Origin: Opitutales bacterium | GTDB taxonomy: Bacteria > Verrucomicrobiota > Verrucomicrobiia > Opitutales > Intestinicryptomonadaceae | Assembly (NCBI GenBank): GCA_017633865.1 | Contig: JAGBOM010000008.1 | Location: forward strand, 1 to 5,580 | Length of the DNA stretch: 5,580 nucleotides | Direction: 5' to 3' | Shown: positions 1 to 5,233 of the stretch, piece by piece | How the letters are laid out: each line of letters opens with the position of its first letter | Numbering within the stretch: the stretch's first letter is position 1 | Made by a program: the position numbers and the translations under genes | Notes under the pieces: generated by a model | Database searches by the model: none | What the model was told of the DNA's origin: nothing | Seen by the model: the letters and a program-made list of their open reading frames with translations, nothing else

Positions 1-216
1 CAAGTCGAAGTTTTGTTGAATGCCATTTCAGGGGAAATGAAGGCGTCGGATTTGATGAAAGCCGTGGGGATTTCCGACAGAAAGCATTTCAGAAAAGACT
101 ACATCTCCGTGGCGTTGAAAGACGGGCTGATTGAAATGACTATACCTGACAAGCCAAAAAGTTCGAATCAAAAATACAGAATTACACCGTTGGGAATTAG
201 ACAGATTTCCGGTTAG
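1..216 (+). CDS. C-terminal winged-helix tail of a putative AlbA_2/divergent-AAA ATP-binding or Fic-family regulator (5' end outside window)
   Basis: The reading frame is open from base 1, so the visible 71 codons are the 3' end of a gene that begins upstream of the window. A TTG at base 13 could be read as a start but there is no reason to prefer it. The residues QVEVLLNAISGEM, then an ISDRKHFRKDY helix, then GLIEMTIPDKP and KYRITPLG, form a compact winged-helix pattern. This pattern is familiar from the extreme C terminus of AlbA_2/divergent-AAA putative transcriptional regulators and some Fic proteins, where QVxxLL often follows TPQV-type repeats. The catalytic or ATP-binding part is not visible, so the exact family cannot be decided. 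The stop lies 5 nt before the next ATG, suggesting co-transcription with the XRE-type gene. Confidence 0.7.
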   Translation, partial: QVEVLLNAISGEMKASDLMKAVGISDRKHFRKDYISVALKDGLIEMTIPDKPKSSNQKYRITPLGIRQISG

Positions 217-221
217 ATTTT

Positions 222-629
222 ATGTCCGATATCAAAAAAGCACTGACAGAGGAAATTCGCCGATTGGCGAAGAAGGAAATAAAACGGGCAACCGCGCCGC
301 TTGCGGCTAGGATTGTCGAATTAAGAAAGAAAGTCTCGGAGCTTTCCAAGGCGCTAAACTCTCCTTGCAAAATTCGGGAAACGGCTTGCGCAGAACCCTC
401 CGCGCTTCCCGAAAGACGCTTGCGTCTTAACGCCAAGGGAATAAAGCGAATCCGCGCCCGATTCGGAATGACGCAGGCGGAATTCGCAAAGACCTTGGGA
501 GTAGGGCTTCCCGCGCTTCGTACCTGGGAGCAAGGCAGATGCAAGCCTAACGGGAAAGCCAAGGCAAAAATCGCGGAACTGCGCAAAGCAAATCCTTCAA
601 AATTAAAAAAAGAGACGCCGCCGGCGTAA
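222..629 (+). CDS. XRE-type helix-turn-helix protein with N-terminal coiled coil
   Basis: This 135-residue protein has two parts. Residues 1-46 are a highly charged Lys/Glu/Arg/Leu helix likely to form a coiled coil for self-association. Residues 72-122 are a Cro/C1-type HTH: GIKRIRARFGMTQAEFAKTL, then GVGLPALRTWEQGRCKP, which carries the usual Q-x-x-F-A, G-V and W-E-x-G positions. The tail is lysine-rich and basic. It should bind DNA, but the target is unknown. The start ATG is 5 nt after the preceding stop with no clear Shine-Dalgarno, so translation may be coupled to the upstream gene. It converges with the minus-strand phage-like genes, and its last codons overlap a candidate terminator for that strand. 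Small proteins of this plan occur in mobile and phage regions, so it could be an antitoxin-like or phage regulator. Confidence 0.8.
   Translation: MSDIKKALTEEIRRLAKKEIKRATAPLAARIVELRKKVSELSKALNSPCKIRETACAEPSALPERRLRLNAKGIKRIRARFGMTQAEFAKTLGVGLPALRTWEQGRCKPNGKAKAKIAELRKANPSKLKKETPPA
605..627 (-). terminator. Candidate intrinsic terminator of the minus-strand gene run
   Basis: Read on the minus strand there is a 5-bp GC-rich stem, ACGCC (627-623) with GGCGT (619-615), and a 3-nt loop. CTC and a run of seven T (611-605) follow. It lies 37 bases beyond the last minus-strand stop (664) and inside the 3' end of the convergent XRE-type gene. The short stem and the three bases before the T-run make it a modest candidate. 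Confidence 0.4.
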
Positions 630-663
630 TTCCGCCAAGCGGCTGCGCGAGAACAGTCTGCGC

Positions 664-744
664 TTAATCTCCGTTTGAAATATCGATATATTTGAGGCTT
701 TCGGCAACCAGATTTTCGTAGTCGCCGGATTTTTTATCTTTCAT
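664..744 (-). CDS. Small overlapping ORF (26 aa), possible translationally coupled peptide
   Basis: On the minus strand an ATG at 744-742 opens a 26-codon frame ending with TAA at 666-664. The peptide begins MKDKKSGDYENL and continues VAESLKYIDISNGD. It overlaps the end of the upstream 734-988 gene by 11 bp, a layout typical of coupled phage genes. Its composition is like an ordinary soluble protein rather than a random frame. No good Shine-Dalgarno is present and no family is recognised. It may be a real small protein, the stub of a decayed longer gene, or chance. Confidence 0.3.
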   Translation of the reverse strand: MKDKKSGDYENLVAESLKYIDISNGD

Positions 745-988
745 CGCCGTTTCCCAAATCTATTGTTATCGCAATGTCGTAGGCGGAGAAGTTGCCGCCG
801 TCCAAGTCCACTACAATGTCGTTCATGGAAGAGGGGGAATGGGTTGTTATCTTGCCGTGTTTTTTTCCTGTGGCGTTCAGGTAGATTCCTAGTGCCGCGG
901 ATATTTTGATTTTCAAAATCTCCAACGCTTTTCCCTCGGAAATTGTATTTGAAGAATTTTTTAATATGGGTGTTTTGTCCGTTTTCAT
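734..988 (-). CDS. Hypothetical small protein downstream of the terminase small subunit
   Basis: This is an 84-residue frame from ATG at 988 (MKTDKTPILK). An in-frame GTG at 1000 would add four residues, and neither start has a convincing Shine-Dalgarno, so I chose the ATG. No family is recognised. A polar N terminus is followed by a helical segment (SEGKALEILKIKISAALGIY). The acidic C-terminal half has a strand-like pattern (DIVVDLDGG, YDIAITIDLG), suggesting a small alpha/beta domain. There is no signal peptide or membrane segment. It lies about 60 bp downstream of the terminase small subunit gene on the same strand and overlaps the following 26-codon ORF, so it is probably part of a phage-type transcription unit. 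A role in packaging or head assembly would be a guess from position only. Confidence 0.6.
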   Translation of the reverse strand: MKTDKTPILKNSSNTISEGKALEILKIKISAALGIYLNATGKKHGKITTHSPSSMNDIVVDLDGGNFSAYDIAITIDLGNGDER

Positions 989-1051
989 GGCTGTATACAC
1001 GCTCTGTTTTTTAAGGAAGCCAAGCTATATTTTCGTTAATTTTTAGCGGAA

Positions 1052-1675
1052 TTACGGAGTGTACTTGCCGCCGTCGGACATTGTTTTGCAAATTTCGTCT
1101 ATCGCCTGCTGGTTGAGTTTCATATTGGCGACAGGGTCAAGCGTGTAAAGCGGAGGCAGTTCGTTTTCAAACTTGGACCGCATCAAGGCGATCGCCTGAT
1201 GTACATGCGCCGACCACGTTTCTCGGACTTCGTCAATTTCGACATATTTTTCCCCCAAGATTCCGAGACGGAATTCGCGTTCGTTCGCCTGCGCTTTCAG
1301 GATTCTGAGCTTTTGCTCCCTGAAATCCTTCCCGAACTGGTCCAATTTGTCGGCGTTTACGAATTCGAGCCATGCGTCGACATTGTGCTTGCCGTCTTTG
1401 TTCGGCTTGGGCGCGCCTTTCTTTTTTCTCCAAGTTTGGAGCGTGCGGCGCGTCACGCCCAGTATTTGCGCCAGCTTTTCCCATCCCGCCACAAAATTGC
1501 CGGATTCGCCTTCGTCGTCGAGCGAGGCGATTTCCTCAAGTTTAAGCCTGTCGCTTTTCGATAGCGGTTTTCCTTTTGAAAGGCGCGAAACAACTACTTT
1601 CGTATTCGCCGCAAGAAGTTTTTTAGCAGTTTGCGGCGTTATGCCGTCGATGTTGATTTCTGTTTCTTTTGCCAT
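1052..1675 (-). CDS. Putative phage terminase small subunit, Nu1-like
   Basis: The 207-residue product has the layout of Nu1-type small terminase subunits, which bind the packaging site of phage DNA and hand it to the large subunit. Residues 64-104 form a winged HTH: GWEKLAQILGVTRRTLQTWR, then a basic loop KKKGAPKPNKDGKHNVDAW ending in an aromatic anchor. Residues 110-142 are a long charged helix suited to oligomerisation. Residues 146-200 (EIDEVRETWSAHVHQAIALM, ELPP, a final helix) resemble the C-terminal assembly region seen in these proteins. The N-terminal 60 residues are a variable extension. The ATG at 1675 has no evident Shine-Dalgarno. No large subunit follows: the next visible genes are two very small ones and then convergent genes. 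A stand-alone HTH regulator of similar build is the main alternative. Confidence 0.65.
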   Translation of the reverse strand: MAKETEINIDGITPQTAKKLLAANTKVVVSRLSKGKPLSKSDRLKLEEIASLDDEGESGNFVAGWEKLAQILGVTRRTLQTWRKKKGAPKPNKDGKHNVDAWLEFVNADKLDQFGKDFREQKLRILKAQANEREFRLGILGEKYVEIDEVRETWSAHVHQAIALMRSKFENELPPLYTLDPVANMKLNQQAIDEICKTMSDGGKYTP

Positions 1676-2103
1676 AATAATGCGCGCTAGTCAAAAAACG
1701 GGAAATCGAATCGCGGGAAGTTTCCCATTTTTAAGCGGGAATTTGCCTTATATAAAAAAGCCCGCAATCCTTTATAAACACAGAGATCGCGGACGGCATA
1801 TCGACGGGAAATTTAGATTAAACGGGAAATTCGACGGGAAACGCATTTTCCCATGCTTTAAAATTTGAATCATTTTGTAAGTTGCTTGTCTTGCAAAAGC
1901 TTACGTAATAGAAATCTTCCCGAAAACGAAAAAATGGGAAGAGAAATAAAAAAACATCTCTCATAGCGAGAAAGCGCCCTGCCGCTCCACCCTGCGCATC
2001 AACGACTTATGAAAGCTTCCTTGTTGGTCCCTCTTTCCCTATATCAAAACACAAAACAATGTTAATCTTGTATATACTAAATATAAGTTGTCATTTTTTT
2101 ATA
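1676..2103. other. 428-bp intergenic region between the terminase gene and the retron promoter
   Basis: No convincing gene is visible here. The half nearest the terminase gene carries the CGGGAAA motif array listed separately. From about 1950 to 2040 there is a GC-richer patch with no clear strong hairpin or reading frame. From about 2040 the sequence turns AT-rich, marking the approximate left edge of the retron cassette. The terminase promoter probably lies in this region, but I could not identify convincing -10 and -35 boxes on the minus strand. Confidence 0.6.
1698..1941. repeat. Array of about nine CGGGAAA motifs upstream of the terminase gene
   Basis: Plus-strand copies are ACGGGAAAT (1698-1706), CGGGAAGT (1714-1721), CGGGAATTT (1736-1744), ACGGGAAATTT (1804-1814), ACGGGAAATT (1822-1831), ACGGGAAAC (1834-1842) and TGGGAAG (1935-1941). 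Inverted copies are TTTTCCCA (1846-1853) and TCTTCCCG (1915-1922). The second copy is followed at once by TTCCC, making the palindrome GGGAAGTTTCCC (1715-1726). Intervals are irregular (about 12 to 69 bp), so this is not a tandem duplication but a set of dispersed sites, as for a DNA-binding protein. Confidence 0.7.
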
Positions 2104-2134
2104 TTGACAAATGGCGTTTATTGCTTTGTATATG
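2104..2134 (+). promoter_or_regulatory. Sigma-70-like promoter for the retron RNA
   Basis: A perfect -35 box TTGACA lies at 2104-2109. A -10 region follows as TGTATA (2127-2132, 17-bp spacer) or TATATG (2129-2134, 19-bp spacer). The predicted transcription start falls near 2138-2142, which coincides with the first base of the a1 repeat at 2141. This agreement supports both the promoter and the RNA boundary. The same transcript would continue into the RT-TIR gene. Confidence 0.65.
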
Positions 2135-2140
2135 AAAAAA

Positions 2141-2153
2141 TGCTTCCCCTTTC
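2141..2153 (+). repeat. Retron a1 arm
   Basis: TGCTTCCCCTTTC is exactly complementary to 2272-2284. It starts at the predicted transcription start. In retrons the a1/a2 duplex brings the RNA ends together and is needed for initiation of reverse transcription. Confidence 0.8.
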
Positions 2154-2271
2154 TATCTTCCGAGGCGTTCCTGCTTCGTTATATTCAAAGTTCTTCCTTA
2201 TGGTATATCGATTGATTACTATTGTTGAATAATATTACAATATTATCTATCGTCCAATCTATATAAAGAGC

Positions 2272-2284
2272 GAAAGGGGAAGCA
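2272..2284 (+). repeat. Retron a2 arm
   Basis: GAAAGGGGAAGCA is the exact reverse complement of 2141-2153. It ends 7 nt before the ATG of the RT-TIR gene and contains that gene's Shine-Dalgarno-like purine stretch. Confidence 0.8.
2275..2282 (+). promoter_or_regulatory. Ribosome binding site of RT-TIR, embedded in the a2 arm
   Basis: AGGGGAAG lies 9 nt upstream of the ATG at 2292 and is the only purine-rich ribosome binding candidate there, so it supports that start. Every base of it is inside the a2 arm, so it would be base-paired and hidden when the a1/a2 stem forms. Confidence 0.65.
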
Positions 2285-2291
2285 CCTCTTT

Positions 2292-3827
2292 ATGTTAATT
2301 ACGCATTCAAAATTATTACCAAAAATAAAAAAGGATATAACCGAGCAGGAGAGCCTTTTTAGTAAGTTACAAACGACAAAAGATGTGGCAGATCTTTTGG
2401 AAGTTCCCTACAAACAATTGCTTTATATCTTATACAAGCAGGATGACAGTAAAAAATATGAAACATTTAGTATCCCTAAAAAAATGGGAGGAATGCGTAT
2501 TATTTCAAAGCCAAAAGGTAGTATTTCAATATTGCAATCAAAATTGCTACCATTAATTACATCAAAATATACGGCAAAGAGTTGTGTACATGGTTTTGTT
2601 AAGGGAAAATCTATATTGACAAATGCAGGTGCCCATAAAATTACACAACATACAAAGATCCTCAATATAGACATAAAGGACTTTTACGACTCTATAAATT
2701 TTGGACGAGTTAGAGGCTTAATGATGTCTCACCCTTTTAATATGGGTAATAAAGCTGCTACTGTTGTTGCGCAAATCTTGTGTTGGAAAAATAAATTACC
2801 ACAAGGAGCCTGTACATCTCCAGTTATTTCCAATATGATTCTCCATCGATTGGATTCAAAGCTTACTAAATTGTGTGAAGACCTCAAGTCGGTATATTAC
2901 ACTAGATATGCTGATGACATAACCATTTCTTCAAACTGTCCCGTCTTCCCGGAAACAATAGCAACTTGGGATCCAAAAACAAAGGAAGTAAGATTAAATC
3001 AGGATTTCGAAAATATTTTTAAAAGTGAGAATTTTAATATTAATTATTCTAAGGTACGTCTTAAATCGAATAAAGAGAGACAGGAAATAACAGGCCTCAC
3101 TGTAAATGAGTTTCCAAATGTAAGGAGAGTTTTTATTAGACAAATAAAGGCAATGATCCATGCATGGAATAAATTTGGATTAGAAGCTGCGGCGAAAGAA
3201 TATATAGAGAAATATGATAGGAAAAAATTTAATGCAGAGAATTCAAATGTAGTCGACTATTTCAAAAATGTAGTATATGGTAAATTGGCTTATTTGTACA
3301 TGGTGCGAGGTAAAGAAGGAGCTGATAGAATATGCCAAAGATTTGCAGAAAGGATTCTCAATATTGATGATGAAGTTCCAAATTTTATAAAAAACATGAA
3401 AGAATCTAAATATGATATATTTTTATCACATGCAAGTGAAGATAAATGTATTGCAGAAAGAATATATAAAGAATGTACTTCCAATAATATAAATGCATTC
3501 TTTGACAAAGAATGTATTAAGGTCGGAGATTCGATTCCAGAAAGGATCAATGATGCTTTAAGAACTTCAAAAATTTTTGTTATAATCGCATCTTACATGT
3601 ATTCAGAGAAAAAATGGACATGCGAAGAATTGTGGAGTGCTGTAAATAAGACGATTGAAACTGGAGAAATTCGTATATACCCGATAGTTATAGGCGATAT
3701 AAATGAATTTAAACGCAACTATCCTTTACTTGGTCATCGAAAAGCTATGAGATGGGAGAATAATGAAAGCGAAATTGTAAAGGATCTTGAAAATTTTTTG
3801 CGTGTTCAAGAAAATGAAGTTAAATAA
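2292..3827 (+). CDS. Retron reverse transcriptase fused to a C-terminal TIR effector domain
   Basis: The 511-residue product is a two-domain retron defence protein. The RT part (about 1-365) shows the YETFSIPKKMGGMRII entry motif (about 56-71), the retron-type NAxxH motif (N111-H115), motif A with catalytic D127 (DIKDFYDSI), motif B QGACTSP (171-177), motif C YADD (206-209) and a VTG-like ITGL (266-269). A helical thumb region with VRGKEGADRI follows. The TIR part (about 373-511) starts with YDIFLSHASED (374-384), has FFDKECIKVGDSI in the middle, and carries WTCEEL (442-447). Here E446 occupies the position of the catalytic glutamate of NAD-cleaving TIRs. All RT catalytic aspartates are intact, so it should be active. 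The gene directly follows its msr-msd RNA and is clearly more AT-rich than its neighbours, indicating horizontal acquisition. Known retron-TIR systems act as abortive anti-phage defences; the same role is inferred here. Confidence 0.93.
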   Translation: MLITHSKLLPKIKKDITEQESLFSKLQTTKDVADLLEVPYKQLLYILYKQDDSKKYETFSIPKKMGGMRIISKPKGSISILQSKLLPLITSKYTAKSCVHGFVKGKSILTNAGAHKITQHTKILNIDIKDFYDSINFGRVRGLMMSHPFNMGNKAATVVAQILCWKNKLPQGACTSPVISNMILHRLDSKLTKLCEDLKSVYYTRYADDITISSNCPVFPETIATWDPKTKEVRLNQDFENIFKSENFNINYSKVRLKSNKERQEITGLTVNEFPNVRRVFIRQIKAMIHAWNKFGLEAAAKEYIEKYDRKKFNAENSNVVDYFKNVVYGKLAYLYMVRGKEGADRICQRFAERILNIDDEVPNFIKNMKESKYDIFLSHASEDKCIAERIYKECTSNNINAFFDKECIKVGDSIPERINDALRTSKIFVIIASYMYSEKKWTCEELWSAVNKTIETGEIRIYPIVIGDINEFKRNYPLLGHRKAMRWENNESEIVKDLENFLRVQENEVK

Positions 3828-3843
3828 ATACTCATGTATTTTT
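3826..3843 (+). terminator. Weak candidate terminator after RT-TIR
   Basis: A 6-bp AT-rich stem, AAATAC (3826-3831) with GTATTT (3836-3841), with a 4-nt loop runs into a short T stretch ending at 3843, directly at the stop codon. The stem has little GC, so termination would be weak. A further T7 tract at 3870-3876 has no GC-rich stem before it. Confidence 0.25.
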
Positions 3844-3874
3844 CAAATAGAGAAATCAAACTAATACTATTTTT

Positions 3875-4531
3875 TTACTTTTCTCTAATCATTCCATTGA
3901 TTTCGTTATAGATTTCGGCGACGGGTTTTAGTTTGTCGCGCTCAAAGGCGAGTTGTTCAATGTCCATGTCGTCGAAATATCCGCGCGCTTTATTGCGGTT
4001 GAACCAGCGCTGTATGTCGTGCACAAAGCCCAGGCAGTCTTCGTAGTTGTGCGGCTGCTCCGAGCAGCTTTTCTTGGGCGCAAATTCCTCTACGCTCAGG
4101 GGTTTGCCCGCGACGATGGAAGCTCTTAGGCGCTTGCCCGTCATCGCCTTTTTCTCGGCGATATCGAGCCATTTAGACTGTTCCTGCGGCTCGAGCTTTG
4201 CGACGATTCGGTGGTGTTGGAAGCTGCAGTTGGGGTTTCTGTTCTCGAACGGCACGCGCCTTGCAAGGCACGAATAGACCCTGAGCGTGTCGGGATCGAG
4301 CCCCGTCTTTACTTCGGCGATTTCGACGCGCTTTTTGAATTCGTCCCGGTCCCATTTTTCGCGGCCGAAGTTGAGCCAGTCTCCGATGATGAACTGCGAC
4401 GAATTAACGAGCCTGCCGATTTGCTCCCCGAATTTTTCCCATTCGTCGATTGAGACGCTCTCCGAGAATCTTGCCCCGAGCTCGGATACGCTGATGTTCG
4501 ATGTAAGGTTTTGGATTTCTATCGCGTTCAT
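3875..4531 (-). CDS. Phage/plasmid-type DNA-binding-like protein of unknown function
   Basis: The 218-residue soluble protein starts at ATG 4531 with no clear Shine-Dalgarno, 41 bp after the upstream gene, so it is probably in the same transcription unit. Residues 27-60 (SIDEWEKFGEQIGRLVNSSQ, then GDWLNFGREKW) are followed by a helical segment that reads like an HTH: KTGLDPDTLRVYSCLARRVP at 75-94. SFQHHRIVAKL follows, then EQSKWLDIAEKKAMTGKRLR at 117-136. This series (gate-keeping W, GDWLN, TGLxxxTLRxY, HHxxVAxL, WLxxAE) recalls a recurrent phage and plasmid protein type. That type is sometimes compared with the helical part of ParB-like proteins, but I cannot name a family. A tail from 145 to 218 is charged and helical. 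It could be a regulator or a replication or partition accessory protein. It is the last gene of its strand before the retron insertion. Confidence 0.75.
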   Translation of the reverse strand: MNAIEIQNLTSNISVSELGARFSESVSIDEWEKFGEQIGRLVNSSQFIIGDWLNFGREKWDRDEFKKRVEIAEVKTGLDPDTLRVYSCLARRVPFENRNPNCSFQHHRIVAKLEPQEQSKWLDIAEKKAMTGKRLRASIVAGKPLSVEEFAPKKSCSEQPHNYEDCLGFVHDIQRWFNRNKARGYFDDMDIEQLAFERDKLKPVAEIYNEINGMIREK

Positions 4532-4562
4532 AACTAAGCCCGCATTGTCAAATCCCGAATAG

Positions 4563-4576
4563 TTAACGCGCGTTAA
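4563..4576. promoter_or_regulatory. Perfect 14-bp palindrome between two phage-type genes
   Basis: TTAACGCGCGTTAA is an exact palindrome overlapping the stop codon (4573-4575) of the 4573-5118 gene and lying 32 bp before the start of the next gene. Its symmetry suits a dimeric HTH operator, but a single copy of this length may arise by chance. Confidence 0.3.
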
Positions 4577-5118
4577 TTATCGGCTTTTGAAAGGCGCTCG
4601 AATTTTCTTTCGGAATCGGATATGGCGTTTGCCGCTGAGTTTTGATAGCTGATCCTCGAGCGCATTTTCCGCCCGAAAAGCGAGGCTTCCAGCCCGAATT
4701 TGTCCCGCAGCTCCACGCATCTTGCCGAGACGTTCGCCCGCGTCATTTTGAAGCGCTGGGCGATTTCGCTTTCGGAGCGATGGCGGCTTTTTCCGAAAAT
4801 AAACCGCATGCATTCGATGGTAAGCGCCGCGTTTTTTCTTCTCAAAATTTCCTCGAAGATTATGTCGGCAAATTCCGAGAGGCGGCATTGCATATCCCTT
4901 TCGGAGAAAACCTTTGCCTCTTCGGCTTCGGCTTCGCTTGACGCGTCGGCAATTTGAATGTCCGAGACGTCGAATCGCTGTCTTGTCGTGTATGTGTCGA
5001 TATGGGGTTTGTCGAGTCCCTGTGATTTCATGATTGCCTTTTGCTTTTTGGGCAGCTTGTCAAACCACGCTTTATATTCGGCGACGTATTTTGCGTTTTT
5101 GGATGATTTGTTTTTCAT
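4573..5118 (-). CDS. Putative HTH DNA-binding protein, probably a phage regulator
   Basis: The 181-residue product has a lysine-rich N terminus with KNAKYVAEYKAWFDKLPKKQ (7-26), a low-complexity acidic Ala/Glu hinge (58-70) and a helical segment (71-110, ending RFIFGK). A clear HTH follows at about 114-143: RSESEIAQRFKMTRANVSAR, then CVELRDKFGL. The SESEIA-x5-TRANVSARxxxL arrangement resembles the last helices of sigma-70 region 4 and related regulators. The basic tail (147-175) may add DNA contact. No enzymatic motif is visible. The ATG at 5118 has only a poor purine stretch before it. It sits between the repeat-rich region on its upstream side and the 3875-4531 gene. It is therefore a natural candidate to bind those repeats, though nothing in the sequence proves this. 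No named family was recognised. Confidence 0.75.
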   Translation of the reverse strand: MKNKSSKNAKYVAEYKAWFDKLPKKQKAIMKSQGLDKPHIDTYTTRQRFDVSDIQIADASSEAEAEEAKVFSERDMQCRLSEFADIIFEEILRRKNAALTIECMRFIFGKSRHRSESEIAQRFKMTRANVSARCVELRDKFGLEASLFGRKMRSRISYQNSAANAISDSERKFERLSKADN

Positions 5119-5162
5119 TTTGCTTCAAATGGAGGTTGTTTTTTTTGATTTTTGTCAGCGCG

Positions 5163-5233
5163 CGGTTTTAGTGCTGCCAATATATACCTACCCCTAAAGG
5201 GGTAGTAGGTATTATTGGCAGCGCATAAAACCG
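5163..5233. repeat. Long imperfect palindrome with two motif copies in its arms
   Basis: The left arm (5163-5195) and right arm (5198-5233) are near reverse complements. The centre is exact, CTACCCCT (5188-5195) facing AGGGGTAG (5198-5205) across AA. The outer parts match as GCCAATATATACC against GGTATTATTGGC and CGGTTTTA against TAAAACCG, with short bulges and one mismatch. Each arm carries one TGGCAGC motif, at 5172-5180 inverted and 5214-5223 direct. There is no T-run adjoining either side, so a simple terminator is not supported. Confidence 0.7.

Larger units (their letters stand above)
2141..2284 (+). ncRNA. Candidate retron msr-msd RNA (template and primer for msDNA)
   Basis: The RNA has the order expected of a retron: a1, msr hairpin, msd hairpin, a2, then the RT gene. 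The ends are a perfect 13-bp inverted repeat, 2141-2153 with 2272-2284. The msr-type hairpin pairs CGAGGC (2161-2166) with GCTTCG (2173-2178), including one G-U pair, around a 6-nt loop. The msd-type hairpin pairs 2204-2214 with 2255-2265 with one mismatch (2209/2260), followed by an internal loop and a terminal AT stem, 2229-2235 with 2240-2246. By retron biology the RT would prime from the 2'-OH of a guanosine near the 5' end of msr and copy msd into an AT-rich single-stranded DNA of very roughly 65 nt. The branching G is uncertain; the first G after a1 is at 2162. No sequence homology to a known retron RNA was recognised: the call rests on structure, position and the adjacent RT. Confidence 0.8.

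Noticed and set aside
1347..1868. Long plus-strand frame opposite the terminase gene
   Set aside because: It is an antisense shadow of the minus-strand terminase coding region that runs on into the CGGGAAA repeats, with a low-complexity Ser/Phe-rich product and no domain.
2073..2078. TATACT as a second plus-strand -10 box upstream of the retron
   Set aside because: There is no acceptable -35 box at 16-18 bp upstream, and the TTGACA promoter downstream fits the RNA start far better.
3848..3887. 8-bp inverted repeat TAGAGAAA/TTTCTCTA around the end of the retron cassette
   Set aside because: AT-rich arms with a 24-nt loop overlap the end of the 3875-4531 gene; they are too weak to call a terminator or an element end.
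1868..3893. AATCATT at both sides of the AT-rich cassette as a target-site duplication
   Set aside because: Seven AT-rich bases, not at sharp composition boundaries and without terminal inverted repeats; chance is likely.
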